Source of the DNA: Sulfurimonas marina
Lineage (GTDB): Bacteria; Campylobacterota; Campylobacteria; Campylobacterales; Sulfurimonadaceae
Length of the DNA: 64,000 bases
Direction of reading: 5' to 3'
Assembly: GCF_014905095.1 (NCBI RefSeq)
Contig: NZ_CP041165.1
Location: forward strand, 1,054,001 to 1,118,000
Below, one piece after another: positions 38,408 to 46,361 of this stretch. Under the pieces are notes generated by a model. It was not told the DNA's origin, did no database searches, and saw only the letters and a list, made by a program, of their open reading frames with translations. Every line of letters begins with the position of its first letter. Within the stretch, counting starts at the first letter, position 1. Position numbers and translations under genes: made by a program.

Positions 38408-39474
38408 TGAAATCTTACAAAATAGCATTAATCAAAGGTGACGGTATCGGTCCTGAGATCGTAGACGAGGCTGTTAAAGTTTTAGATGCAGTAGCTTCAT
38501 GTTCAGGGTTCAGTTTAACATACGATGAACTTTTAATGGGTGGTGTAGCTTACGATATTACTGGTGATCCGTTACCACAAGAGACTATTTCAGGCTCATT
38601 AAACTCTGATGCTGTACTTTTTGGTGCAATCGGTGGAGAAAAATGGGATTCTTTACCTCGTGAAAAACGTCCTGAAAGCGGTCTTTTACGTTTTAGAAAA
38701 GAGCTTGGGGTATATGCTAACTTACGTCCGGCAGTTGTATATGATGAACTTGCAAATGCATCATCATTAAAGCCTGAGATCGTAAAAGGTGTTGATCTTA
38801 TGGTTGTTCGTGAGCTAATCGGTGGTATCTACTTCGGTGAGCCTAAAGGGCGTGACGAAAACAAAGGGTGGAACACTATGGTGTACACTAAAGACGAAAT
38901 CGTACGTATCGCTCATCAAGCATTTAAAATCGCTATGACAAGACAAAAAAGAGTATGTTCAATCGATAAAGCAAACGTACTTGACGTTTCTCAGCTTTGG
39001 AGAGAGACTGTAGAGGAAGTGGCTAAAGAGTACCCAGAAGTAGAACTTTCTCATATGTATGTTGATAATGCTGCTATGCAACTTATCCGTGATCCAAAAC
39101 AGTTCGACGTAATGCTTACAGGAAACATTTTTGGAGATATTTTATCTGATGAAGCTTCAATGCTTTCTGGTTCAATTGGATTATTACCGTCAGCTTCAGT
39201 TGGTGCTAAAATCGGTGTATATGAGCCGATCCACGGTTCAGCTCCAGATATCGCAGGTCAAGGGATTGCAAATCCAATCGCTACAATTGCATCTGCATCT
39301 ATGATGTTGCGTTATGCACTTAATGAACAAGAAGCGGCAGATAAAGTTGATGCTGCTATTAAAAGAGCTCTTAGTGAAGGGTATAGAACAGGCGATCTTG
39401 CTCAGTTTGATGCAAAAGAGGTTTGTTCAACTTCAGAGATGGGTTCTATCATCGCTAACTATATAGTAAAGTAA
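38407..39474 (+). CDS. leuB: 3-isopropylmalate dehydrogenase
   Basis: A 355-residue NAD-dependent oxidative decarboxylase. It has the substrate segment [17 protein letters not shown], the catalytic [13 protein letters not shown] Tyr region, the metal Asp segment [23 protein letters not shown], and NAD-site [15 protein letters not shown]. It is translationally coupled to leuD. Two small genes follow at 7 bp and by overlap, probably in the same transcript. Confidence 0.97.
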   Translation: MKSYKIALIKGDGIGPEIVDEAVKVLDAVASCSGFSLTYDELLMGGVAYDITGDPLPQETISGSLNSDAVLFGAIGGEKWDSLPREKRPESGLLRFRKELGVYANLRPAVVYDELANASSLKPEIVKGVDLMVVRELIGGIYFGEPKGRDENKGWNTMVYTKDEIVRIAHQAFKIAMTRQKRVCSIDKANVLDVSQLWRETVEEVAKEYPEVELSHMYVDNAAMQLIRDPKQFDVMLTGNIFGDILSDEASMLSGSIGLLPSASVGAKIGVYEPIHGSAPDIAGQGIANPIATIASASMMLRYALNEQEAADKVDAAIKRALSEGYRTGDLAQFDAKEVCSTSEMGSIIANYIVK

Positions 39475-39481
39475 ATAGTAA

Positions 39482-39730
39482 ATGCAGACATTAACTTTAG
39501 CAAATATCTATGAACTACAGGGTTTAAAGGAGGAAGCTTTAGAGATCTATAAAGAGATTCTCAAAAAAGATCCTTCCAACTCTGAAGCAAAAATTGCTAT
39601 AAGAAGATTGTCTGGTGTAAGAAAAAAATTTTTAAAAGTAAATACTCAAATGAAAGAGTTTTTTGTAAAGATGGATACTGATGTTGAGTTTAAAGAGTTT
39701 GAAAGGTGGTTACTAAAAGCATGGAACTAA
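39482..39730 (+). CDS. Small TPR-motif protein
   Basis: An 82-residue protein whose first half is a tetratricopeptide repeat (LANIYELQGLKEEALEIYKEILKKDPSN), followed by a basic stretch and an acidic tail. It is probably a protein-protein interaction module. It starts 7 bp after leuB and its end overlaps the CiaD-like gene. Confidence 0.65.
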   Translation: MQTLTLANIYELQGLKEEALEIYKEILKKDPSNSEAKIAIRRLSGVRKKFLKVNTQMKEFFVKMDTDVEFKEFERWLLKAWN

Positions 39731-40071
39731 AAGATATGATATTATCAACTTTAGAGGAGATAGAGGAAGAAGTTTCACCTATCGATGCTCTAAAAAAAGA
39801 GGAAACTGCTTATAAAACTTTTGAACCTACAGAAAACGTAATTTCCACTAAAGAAACAGAGGAAGCAAACTCTACAAAGATGAATGTTGTAGATAATGAG
39901 CTGTTATTTTTAAAATCGATTAGAGAAAGACTATTAGTGCTTTTTGAAGGGTTTCAGGCTCCAAACAATGCCAATTTAGAAGCAAAAATAGATATGACAC
40001 TTAACTTTTTAGAGTACACTCTTGCAACAATTGATGAAAGAGTAAAAGTTTTAGAAAAGGATAAAATATAA
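39721..40071 (+). CDS. CiaD-like domain protein
   Basis: A 116-residue acidic protein from the ATG at 39721. A GTG at 39706 is an alternative and is closer to a good AAGGTGG signal inside the TPR gene. The C-terminal block (LLFLKSIRERLLVLFEGFQ, then LNFLEYTLATIDERV) resembles the CiaD-like domain, and its neighbour purU is also the neighbour of ciaD in Campylobacter jejuni, as I recall. CiaD in C. jejuni is a secreted invasion effector, but in a free-living bacterium the ancestral role is unknown. Confidence 0.6.
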   Translation: MELKDMILSTLEEIEEEVSPIDALKKEETAYKTFEPTENVISTKETEEANSTKMNVVDNELLFLKSIRERLLVLFEGFQAPNNANLEAKIDMTLNFLEYTLATIDERVKVLEKDKI

Positions 40072-40072
40072 A

Positions 40073-40906
40073 ATGAAATATCGCGTTTTAATAGATGCAA
40101 ACGATGAAAAAGGTTTGGTACATAAAGTATCGAGTGTCTTTTTTAATTACGATCTAAATATTTTATCAAACAGTGAATTTGTTGACAAAGAGAGCAACAA
40201 GTTTTTTATGCGTAGTGTTGTTGACGGCGATGTAGATAAAAATGAGCTTTCAAATGCAATAGCAGAAGTACTTCCTAAAAACTCTAGTGTAAAAGTGATC
40301 GAGCCTAAGAAAAAAAACATCATTATTATGGCGACAAAAGAGCTGCATGCACTTGGTGATATTTTAGTTCGTCATGAAGCAGGGGAGTTAGAAGCAAATA
40401 TTTTAGGTGTAGTATCGAACTATGATGCCTTAGAGCCTTTTGTATCTAAGTTTAATATCCCATATATCACTGTTTCTCACGAGGGATTAGAGCGTGCTGA
40501 GCATGAGACTAAGATCATTGAAGCAATTAATAGCTTTGAAGATGTTGACTATATTGTTTTAGCAAAATATATGAGAATTTTAACTCCAAGATTTGTAGAA
40601 GCGTTTGAAGATAAGATTATCAATATTCACCACTCTTTCTTACCTGCGTTTATCGGTGCAAACCCATATAAACAAGCGTACGATCGCGGTGTTAAGATCA
40701 TCGGGGCTACGGCACACTTTGTAAACAATAATCTTGATGAAGGGCCGATCATCGCTCAAGATACTATTCATGTAAACCATGCACATAGTTGGAGAGATAT
40801 GCAGAAAAACGGTAGAGATGTTGAAAAAGTAGTACTTTCTCGTGCATTAAAACTTGCATTAGAAGATCGTATCTTTATTTATGCAAATAGAACGGTTATC
40901 TTTTAG
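40073..40906 (+). CDS. purU: Formyltetrahydrofolate deformylase
   Basis: A 277-residue enzyme releasing formate from 10-formyl-THF to balance one-carbon pools and feed purine synthesis. The N-terminal ACT domain (residues 1-80) is followed by a formyltransferase-like domain with YIVLAKYMRILTPRF, NIHHSFLPAFIGANPYKQAY and VKIIGATAHFVNNNLDEGPII. Gene order with the CiaD-like gene supports vertical inheritance in the phylum. It is followed by trmL at 2 bp. Confidence 0.95.
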   Translation: MKYRVLIDANDEKGLVHKVSSVFFNYDLNILSNSEFVDKESNKFFMRSVVDGDVDKNELSNAIAEVLPKNSSVKVIEPKKKNIIIMATKELHALGDILVRHEAGELEANILGVVSNYDALEPFVSKFNIPYITVSHEGLERAEHETKIIEAINSFEDVDYIVLAKYMRILTPRFVEAFEDKIINIHHSFLPAFIGANPYKQAYDRGVKIIGATAHFVNNNLDEGPIIAQDTIHVNHAHSWRDMQKNGRDVEKVVLSRALKLALEDRIFIYANRTVIF

Positions 40907-40908
40907 TC

Positions 40909-41379
40909 ATGGCATTTAATTTAGTTCTTGTACATCCTCAGATCCCAAATAATACGGGTGCAATAGGTCGTCTTTGTGTAAATGCAGGGGCAAGCCTGCA
41001 CCTTATTAAACCGATTGGATTTGATATAGATGAAAAAGCGGTACGTCGTGCCGGACTTGATTACTGGGATAAGCTGGATCTGCATGTTTGGGAGTCATTA
41101 GAGCATTTTTTTGAAAATAATGAGATTACGGACAATGCATACTTTGCAACTACAAAAACAGATAAGCCTTACTTTGAAGCAACATTCAAAGATGGTGATT
41201 ATATCTTTTTTGGTAGTGAAACAGCAGGAATTCCTGAAGATGTATTGAACAAGTACAAGACGCAATGTGTAACTATCCCTATGACAAAAGATGGAAGAAG
41301 TTTAAATCTTGCAATTAGTACCGGTATCGTTTTATATGATGCTATTAGACAAACATACGACACATTCCCTAAGGCTTAA
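40909..41379 (+). CDS. trmL: tRNA (cytidine/uridine-34-2'-O)-methyltransferase
   Basis: A 156-residue SPOUT-family methyltransferase. The motifs of TrmL are present: LVHPQIPNNTGAIGRLCVNAG near 6, FGSETAGIPEDVL near 104, and MTKDGRSLNLAISTGIVLYDA near 122. It modifies the wobble base of leucine tRNAs using S-adenosylmethionine. It follows purU at 2 bp and is followed by a 41-residue membrane protein gene at 3 bp. Confidence 0.93.
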   Translation: MAFNLVLVHPQIPNNTGAIGRLCVNAGASLHLIKPIGFDIDEKAVRRAGLDYWDKLDLHVWESLEHFFENNEITDNAYFATTKTDKPYFEATFKDGDYIFFGSETAGIPEDVLNKYKTQCVTIPMTKDGRSLNLAISTGIVLYDAIRQTYDTFPKA

Positions 41380-41382
41380 GAG

Positions 41383-41508
41383 ATGACTGTTTTAGATACT
41401 ATAATGGTTATAGCTTTTATCGGCTTTATGGTATTTATATTTGGCGGTTACCACAAAACAAAATTTAAACAAAGAGAAGAACAAGAGAAAAAAAAGAAAG
41501 ATTCTTAA
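41383..41508 (+). CDS. 41-residue single-pass membrane protein
   Basis: A short gene just after trmL: MTVLDTIMVIAF, then a hydrophobic helix to FIFGG, then a basic/charged C-terminus (KFKQREEQEKKKKDS). The ATG is 3 bp after the trmL stop, close enough for coupling, with AAGAG upstream. The helix plus lysine-rich tail implies an inner-membrane protein with N-out/C-in topology. No function is known to me. The 3' end overlaps a possible minus-strand mini-gene by 4 bp. Confidence 0.55.
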   Translation: MTVLDTIMVIAFIGFMVFIFGGYHKTKFKQREEQEKKKKDS

Positions 41509-41588
41509 AATATCTTCTCTGCCCATACTTCCATTTTATTTTCAAAACGCTCAAAAAAACTTTCTGCTCTTTTTATAATAATAGACAT
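41505..41588 (-). CDS. Possible 27-residue amphipathic peptide
   Basis: A minus-strand frame of 27 codons begins MSIIIKRAESFFERF and ends in KIF. AAAAAGGGG sits about six bases before its ATG, a better ribosome binding site than chance would usually give. The peptide would be an amphipathic helix rich in Phe, Glu and Lys. There is no clear promoter. Reality as a gene is uncertain. Confidence 0.3.
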   Translation of the reverse strand: MSIIIKRAESFFERFENKMEVWAEKIF

Positions 41589-41722
41589 TTTCAACCCCTT
41601 TTTGGTGTAAACATTCTTGACGAGCAAACACTTAATGTTTAGCCGGAAAGAAATCATGTTTACTCTATTTTTTGATCTGAATTGAAAAAATATTACATCA
41701 CTGAGAAATAAAAATATAAAAA

Positions 41723-41739
41723 TATGTCAATTTGTCATA
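41723..41739. promoter_or_regulatory. Operator-like palindrome upstream of the S24 regulator
   Basis: TATGTCAATTTGTCATA is an inverted repeat of 7-bp half sites with one mismatch pair. Its centre (41731) is 38 bp upstream of the TATACT -10 box. A near-identical site (17 of 21 positions) lies before the recN-like gene at 57418-57438. It is a probable binding site of the adjacent S24 regulator. Confidence 0.55.
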
Positions 41740-41768
41740 AAAATATTGATTTTTTCAAAAAAATTGAA

Positions 41769-41774
41769 TATACT
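41769..41774 (+). promoter_or_regulatory. -10 box of the S24 regulator
   Basis: TATACT 29 bp before the ATG at 41804. AAGGAG follows as ribosome binding site. The 295-bp region 41509-41803 otherwise holds the possible mini-gene and the palindrome, plus an AAACATT/AATGTTT pair near 41610-41640. Confidence 0.5.
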
Positions 41775-41803
41775 ACTCCTATATAAATCAAAAAGGAGTC
41801 AAT

Positions 41804-42460
41804 ATGAATAGTTTTTCTGATATAGTAGAAGAGATAAAAAGTATATTATCTTCAGAATTCTCTCCAAAGAAAGTTTTTGATAAAGATGTTGCAGAGTCGA
41901 TTGGAATCTCTCAAATGAACTTTGCAACAATGAAAAGACGCAATAAGATACCTTTTGGTGAATTGTTGGACTTTTGTGCACGGAGAAGTATCTCTATTAA
42001 CTGGTTACTTTACGGACAATCACCTGAAAGTTTGGTTGGCCCTACAAATAACTATATGATCAAGTATTTTACAGATATTAACGCAAGTGCCGGCGGTGGT
42101 AGCGATAACGAATTTGAAGAGGTAGAATCGTTAGAGATCCCGCAGCAATTCGTTTTTATGCTTGGAGGTGAACGAGAGCTGCAACATATAGAAGCGATCA
42201 ATGTAAGCGGTGATTCTATGGAGCCAACTTTTAGCTATAATGATATAGTATTTATTAATAGAAACAAAACTGATATCAATCGCGGCGGTATCTTTACTAT
42301 AAGAACAGAAGCAGGATTGTTTATTAAACGTATTCAAAAAAGAATTGATGGAAAGATAGATGTAATTTCAGACAATTCTGTTTATAATACACAAACATTA
42401 GATCCCCAAGAGATTGAAGTAATAGGGCGAGTAGTTAGCCGTTTTGGGGATGTTGACTAG
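41804..42460 (+). CDS. LexA/CI-like S24 family self-cleaving transcription regulator
   Basis: A 218-residue protein. Residues 1-75 form a CI-type helix-turn-helix (KDVAESIGISQMNFATMKRR), and residues 85-218 a S24 peptidase domain. The nucleophile is Ser138 in GDSMEP and the general base is Lys175 in GLFIKRI; their spacing of 37 equals that of E. coli LexA (119/156). A candidate autocleavage Ala-Gly bond is at 96-97 in NASAGGG. This is the architecture of RecA-responsive repressors (CI, LexA, HdiR). No phage genes are adjacent. A palindrome upstream suggests autoregulation. Confidence 0.85.
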   Translation: MNSFSDIVEEIKSILSSEFSPKKVFDKDVAESIGISQMNFATMKRRNKIPFGELLDFCARRSISINWLLYGQSPESLVGPTNNYMIKYFTDINASAGGGSDNEFEEVESLEIPQQFVFMLGGERELQHIEAINVSGDSMEPTFSYNDIVFINRNKTDINRGGIFTIRTEAGLFIKRIQKRIDGKIDVISDNSVYNTQTLDPQEIEVIGRVVSRFGDVD

Positions 42461-42469
42461 GAGATTTCT

Positions 42470-43795
42470 TTGAACTATATTTATTCTGTTGTTGCAGTAA
42501 TGTTACTCAGTGGCTGTGCACAAAAAGTAGAAGTTACTCAGGAAAAAAAGATTGATACTGCACAACAAAAAGAGATAGTTCAAGAGCTTGTAGAGATTCC
42601 TCAAAAGCCAAGTTTTTATACTTCTGGAGTTCAGGAAAAAAAACTTGGAGATATAGAACTATTTATTGGTAAATATTTTAGAGCCTGGAATATAGATAAG
42701 ATCTCCATTACACAAGAGCAGGCAAAGTGGGCATATGTATACGATAACAATAAGAGTTACGGCTATACGCTCCAACCGATAACAAAAAGCTTCTTCCAAA
42801 CAATAGATGAAAATTCAAATTATGAAGCATTTTCAACTCTAAACAGATATGCAGTCACTCTAAAGCTTCTCAATGTTAGAGCACTTCCCACAGATAAGCC
42901 TGTATTTTTGGATCCTAGCAAAGCAGGTGAGGGGTATCCGTTTGATTACTTGCAAAATACCTCTATAGCTCCAAATAAACCTATATTTGTTTCACACTAT
43001 TCTAAAGATAAAAAATGGGTTTTTATAGAGTCTAGTTTTGGTTTTGGATGGGTAAAAGCAAAAGATATAGTATTTATTGACCAAAAATACACTCTATTAT
43101 GGCAAAAAGCACAGCAGATATTTTTGCTTAAAGACAATGAAACTATTTACGATCAAAACGGCAACTATCTTTTTGATTCTCGTGTAGGGATGATGCTTCC
43201 GTTGATCGATGAAGATGAGAAGAGCTATACAGTCCTTAGTGTAGCTAAATCAAAAGAGAACGAACCTCTGTTTTTACATTCAAAAATCTCTAAAGAGATA
43301 GCTCATAAAGGTATATTAGATTTTAATAGTGACAATGTTGCAGTAATTATGAATGAACTACAAAAAGGAAAATATGGTTGGGGAGGGATCTATGGTCAAC
43401 GAGACTGCTCTTCAACGCTGAGAGATTTATATACACCTTTTGGTCTTTGGCTTCCAAGAAACTCCTCTGTTCAAAGCTCTATTGGGGATGTAAAGAAACT
43501 AGATCTGCTTTCAAATGAAGAAAAAGAGCTCTTTATTAAAGAAAAAGGGATACCCTTTGAGACATTAGTATATAAAAAGGGGCATATTGCTTTGTATGTG
43601 GGGACATACAACGATCAAGCTATTATCTTTCAAAATGTTTGGGGTGTAAAGACAAAAAAAGATGAAAATGAGGGAAGATTTTTGATAGCTAAACCGGTTT
43701 TTAGTACTTTAGAAGTTGGAAAGAATCTAAAAGAGTTCGATCCTGATGCTTCGATGCTTAGCAAACTTCAAAGCATTAACCATCTTTTAGAATAA
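42470..43795 (+). CDS. SH3-domain C40 (NlpC/P60) peptidase, lipoprotein
   Basis: A 441-residue probable peptidoglycan endopeptidase. The TTG start has TAGGAG six bases upstream and gives a lipoprotein signal (LLSGC, lipid Cys at about 16). Middle SH3-like domains (~120-280) are followed by the C40 catalytic domain with Cys in GQRDCSST, His in KGHIALYVG and a downstream polar residue. It resembles the YgiB/YafL-like NLPC_P60 proteins with SH3b1. It lies 9 bp after the S24 regulator, so it may share its transcript. Confidence 0.85.
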   Translation: MNYIYSVVAVMLLSGCAQKVEVTQEKKIDTAQQKEIVQELVEIPQKPSFYTSGVQEKKLGDIELFIGKYFRAWNIDKISITQEQAKWAYVYDNNKSYGYTLQPITKSFFQTIDENSNYEAFSTLNRYAVTLKLLNVRALPTDKPVFLDPSKAGEGYPFDYLQNTSIAPNKPIFVSHYSKDKKWVFIESSFGFGWVKAKDIVFIDQKYTLLWQKAQQIFLLKDNETIYDQNGNYLFDSRVGMMLPLIDEDEKSYTVLSVAKSKENEPLFLHSKISKEIAHKGILDFNSDNVAVIMNELQKGKYGWGGIYGQRDCSSTLRDLYTPFGLWLPRNSSVQSSIGDVKKLDLLSNEEKELFIKEKGIPFETLVYKKGHIALYVGTYNDQAIIFQNVWGVKTKKDENEGRFLIAKPVFSTLEVGKNLKEFDPDASMLSKLQSINHLLE

Positions 43796-43798
43796 AGT

Positions 43799-44107
43799 TT
43801 ATGCTTTGATATCGAGTAAAGTTCCCATAACATCGTCTTGAGCTTTAATAGCTACGACATTTGCTTCTGTTGAGCGTTGTGCTACCATTTCATTTGGAAT
43901 TTCTCGAGAAAGATCTGTTTGACTTTTCTCTGAACCCGTATTATCTGCTTGACGTGTTTGCGGTGTAACACTCCCACTTTGATCATTTGTTGCTATGGTA
44001 CTGTTTGGAACAAACCCATCTGTATTTACATTTGCAACATTATTTGCAGTTGTATTTAAGAGTGTCTGACTCGTTTGAATTGATGAGATGTTATTTGAGA
44101 TATTCAT
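43799..44107 (-). CDS. Small flagellar rod-like protein
   Basis: A 102-residue protein with the two ends of a rod or hook axial protein but no middle domain: LLNTTANNVANVNTDGF near the N-terminus (rod motif) and NEMVAQRSTEANVVAIKAQDDVMGTLLDIKA at the C-terminus. Between is a Gln/Thr-rich linker. It could be an FlgB/FlgC-like subunit or an export-related mimic. It is located alone, not in a flagellar operon. The stop lies 3 bp from the convergent C40 peptidase stop. A 29-bp palindrome overlaps its promoter. Confidence 0.6.
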   Translation of the reverse strand: MNISNNISSIQTSQTLLNTTANNVANVNTDGFVPNSTIATNDQSGSVTPQTRQADNTGSEKSQTDLSREIPNEMVAQRSTEANVVAIKAQDDVMGTLLDIKA

Positions 44108-44115
44108 AGTGCACT

Positions 44116-44144
44116 CCTTCTTAGTACTATTATAGTACTAAGAA
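44116..44144 (-). promoter_or_regulatory. 29-bp palindrome with -10 box in its centre
   Basis: Arms CTTCTTAGTACT (44116-44127) and AGTACTAAGAAG (44133-44144) are perfect complements around a 5-bp centre. On the minus strand the centre reads TATAAT, a -10 box about 20 bp before the ATG at 44107. AAGGAG, the ribosome binding site, overlaps the downstream arm. It looks like an operator over a promoter, though a hairpin ending dapD is an alternative. Confidence 0.5.
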
Positions 44145-44170
44145 GATAAAAGTTATCTAATAAGAAAATA

Positions 44171-45370
44171 TTAGTGAAGATCAGCGTTAAGTTTGATCTC
44201 TCTAGTTGAGCGAGATGCAGTAACCTCACCAGTCATAGAGTTTTGTCTGAAGTGAAGACCGTTAAGACCTGCTAGTTGTTTCCCTTTGAAAACTTCACCT
44301 TGAAGTGTCACACCAGAGTTAACTTCGTTGATTTTTGCAAGTTGCTCAGGATAGATACCAACTTTTGTACCTTCTAAGATTGCAATTCCAGCATCGATGA
44401 TACACGCATCACCTAATGGGATACCACATACAGAGTTAGCACCTAAAAGACAGTTTTTACCAACAGAGATTGGGTTACCGTCAGTTCCACTTAGAACACC
44501 TAAAATAGAAGCACCACCACCAACATCTGAACCGTCACCAACGATAGCAGAAGAAGAGATACGACCTTCAACCATAGATACACCTGTAGTACCTGCATTG
44601 AAGTTGATATATGAAGCACCCGGCATTACAGTTGTACCTGCTGCTAGTTGTGCACCAAAACGTACTTTTGAAGTCTCTAAAATACGAGTATTGTCAGCTG
44701 GAATGATGTGTTGTAAGAATCTTGGGAATTTATCTACGAAATCAACGTGTGGATATTCACCAGCTAGTTTTAATTCGATCTCAAATTCTCTTAGGTAGTC
44801 AAGTTCGATTGGTTTACCGTTTGACCATGCAACATTTGGTAATGCACCAAATGCACCGTTTAGGTTGATGCTACGAAGTTCTACTTTTGCTAAACTCATA
44901 GCGTATAGTTTTAGGTAAGTTGCTTCAACGCTCTCTAAAGCAGCATCTTCATAGATAAAACATACTTTGAACTCACCGTCTTTGTAACCGTCGTTGATCA
45001 TTTGGTTGTAAAGTGCAGATACTACTTGAATGTTTTTGTGTGCATCACCGTAAGCTTCGTCGCTGTATGGTGTAAATGCATTAAGACAAGATTGTAAGAA
45101 ATCTAAGTTGATGTCAAAAACTTGCTCTTTTTGAGAAAAGTCTACTGTTAAACCTTGATCAGCTAATGCTTGAACAAAAATTGCAGCACTACCGAAGTTC
45201 TCATTCCAGTTTACTACCGGATAAGTTGCTTGTAATGCTTTGTCTGGATTTAACTGCCCTAAATCTACTCTTGCAATACCGAATGCTAAAGGATCTTTAT
45301 ACCCTTTCGTATCCTTTTTAATGTTCTCTATTAATGCTTTAAAAGCATCAGTTGTTTCAATAACTTCCAT
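44171..45370 (-). CDS. dapD: Tetrahydrodipicolinate N-succinyltransferase (long epsilon-type)
   Basis: A 399-residue enzyme of lysine/diaminopimelate synthesis, transferring succinyl from succinyl-CoA. The C-terminal half is a left-handed beta-helix with hexapeptide repeats (GTTVMPGASYINFNAGTTG, SSSAIVGDGSDVGGGASILG, and the GKNCLLGANSVCGIPLGD loop). The extended N-terminal domain (about 200 residues) is the form found in Campylobacterota rather than the short E. coli type. It has its own promoter at 45403-45408. Confidence 0.93.
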   Translation of the reverse strand: MEVIETTDAFKALIENIKKDTKGYKDPLAFGIARVDLGQLNPDKALQATYPVVNWNENFGSAAIFVQALADQGLTVDFSQKEQVFDINLDFLQSCLNAFTPYSDEAYGDAHKNIQVVSALYNQMINDGYKDGEFKVCFIYEDAALESVEATYLKLYAMSLAKVELRSINLNGAFGALPNVAWSNGKPIELDYLREFEIELKLAGEYPHVDFVDKFPRFLQHIIPADNTRILETSKVRFGAQLAAGTTVMPGASYINFNAGTTGVSMVEGRISSSAIVGDGSDVGGGASILGVLSGTDGNPISVGKNCLLGANSVCGIPLGDACIIDAGIAILEGTKVGIYPEQLAKINEVNSGVTLQGEVFKGKQLAGLNGLHFRQNSMTGEVTASRSTREIKLNADLH

Positions 45371-45402
45371 ATTATTTCCCGCTTAATTAATTTATTGGTG
45401 CA

Positions 45403-45408
45403 ATTATA
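45403..45408 (-). promoter_or_regulatory. -10 box of dapD
   Basis: A minus-strand TATAAT (ATTATA on plus) 33 bp before the dapD start, back to back with the ankyrin-gene promoter. Confidence 0.5.
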
Positions 45409-45435
45409 ATTAAAAATTACTAATGAGAATTGATA

Positions 45436-45441
45436 TATACT
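45436..45441 (+). promoter_or_regulatory. -10 box of the ankyrin gene, possibly leaderless
   Basis: TATACT ends six bases before the ATG at 45448, with no Shine-Dalgarno between. This supports the ATG over the earlier in-frame TTG at 45430, which would lie upstream of the RNA start. Confidence 0.4.
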
Positions 45442-45447
45442 TTTAGC

Positions 45448-45954
45448 ATGAATAGTAAATGGACAGAATTATTAAATAACGACGATTTTCTTGGTATAAA
45501 AAAATACCTAAAAACAGATGGTGACATCTCTGAAGTAAATGATGCAGGGGAGGGAGTACTTGCTTGTGCCATTCGTGCACGATGTGATTTTGACACACTT
45601 ATGCTTTTAATTGAGTTTGGAGCAGACCCGTTTGACTTTGACGATGAGGGTGTAAGTGTATTTGATATTGCAATCACATACGATAATAGAGAGATAGTTA
45701 AATATTTAATCGAAAAAGGTCGGGATGTAAATCAAACGACGCGAAGAAGCGGTTTTACACCGTTGATGGCTGCTGCTTGTTACGGTAGGGCAGAGATCGC
45801 AAAAATATTGGTTGAAAACGGTGTGAACCAAGATGCAAAGGATTCTAAAGGTTTTACTGCTGCAGACTTTGCAAGGAAGATGAATAAAAAATCTGTTTTA
45901 GAAGTTCTAGATTATGATGAGGATACACCAAAAAATACTAATTACGCAAGATAA
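45448..45954 (+). CDS. Ankyrin-repeat protein
   Basis: A 168-residue soluble protein of about four ankyrin repeats. The recognisable consensus helices are GFTPLMAAACYGRAEIAKILVENGV and the preceding DNREIVKYLIEKGRDVN. It is a protein-interaction scaffold, and partners are unknown. It is followed by the YkvA-like gene after 20 bp, probably in one unit. Small ankyrin proteins of this kind are common in Campylobacterota near catalase or other genes, but no such link is visible here. Confidence 0.85.
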   Translation: MNSKWTELLNNDDFLGIKKYLKTDGDISEVNDAGEGVLACAIRARCDFDTLMLLIEFGADPFDFDDEGVSVFDIAITYDNREIVKYLIEKGRDVNQTTRRSGFTPLMAAACYGRAEIAKILVENGVNQDAKDSKGFTAADFARKMNKKSVLEVLDYDEDTPKNTNYAR

Positions 45955-45974
45955 AAATAGGGGAGAGGTTCTGT

Positions 45975-46343
45975 TTGCAGAAATTAAAAAAATGGGCTAA
46001 GAGTCTAAAGCATTATCTTTTTGCACTCTATTTGGCATATCACCATAAAGATGTTCCGTTTTTAGCAAAAACGATCATAGTTATTGTAGTTTCCTATGCC
46101 CTTAGCCCAATTGACTTAATTCCAGATTTTATTCCGATTATAGGTTATCTTGATGATTTTATTTTACTGCCGTTAGCGATCTTACTTGCTATAAAGTTGG
46201 TACCTGAAGAGATTTGGGAGGAGTGTAAAACAAAAGCACACCAATCAACTTTAAAATCTCTTCCTCGCTCAAAAACAGCGGCATTAGTAGTGATTTTTAT
46301 TTGGGTAGTTGTAGCGGCTTTGGTTTACAAGTTATTTTTTTAA
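45975..46343 (+). CDS. YkvA/DUF1232 family membrane protein
   Basis: A 122-residue protein with the family core SPIDLIPDFIPIIGYLDDFILLP (residues ~43-65) and a C-terminal membrane helix (~100-120). Function unknown. The start is a TTG with GGGGAGAGG five bases upstream, better than any nearby ATG. The C-terminal helix, distal to the DUF1232 core, suggests tail anchoring. Confidence 0.8.
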   Translation: MQKLKKWAKSLKHYLFALYLAYHHKDVPFLAKTIIVIVVSYALSPIDLIPDFIPIIGYLDDFILLPLAILLAIKLVPEEIWEECKTKAHQSTLKSLPRSKTAALVVIFIWVVVAALVYKLFF

Positions 46344-46361
46344 AAGTTTGAGTAGCACTGT

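Noticed and set aside
44397-44798. 133-codon plus-strand frame
   Set aside because: Antisense to the beta-helix part of dapD; no ribosome binding site or recognisable product.
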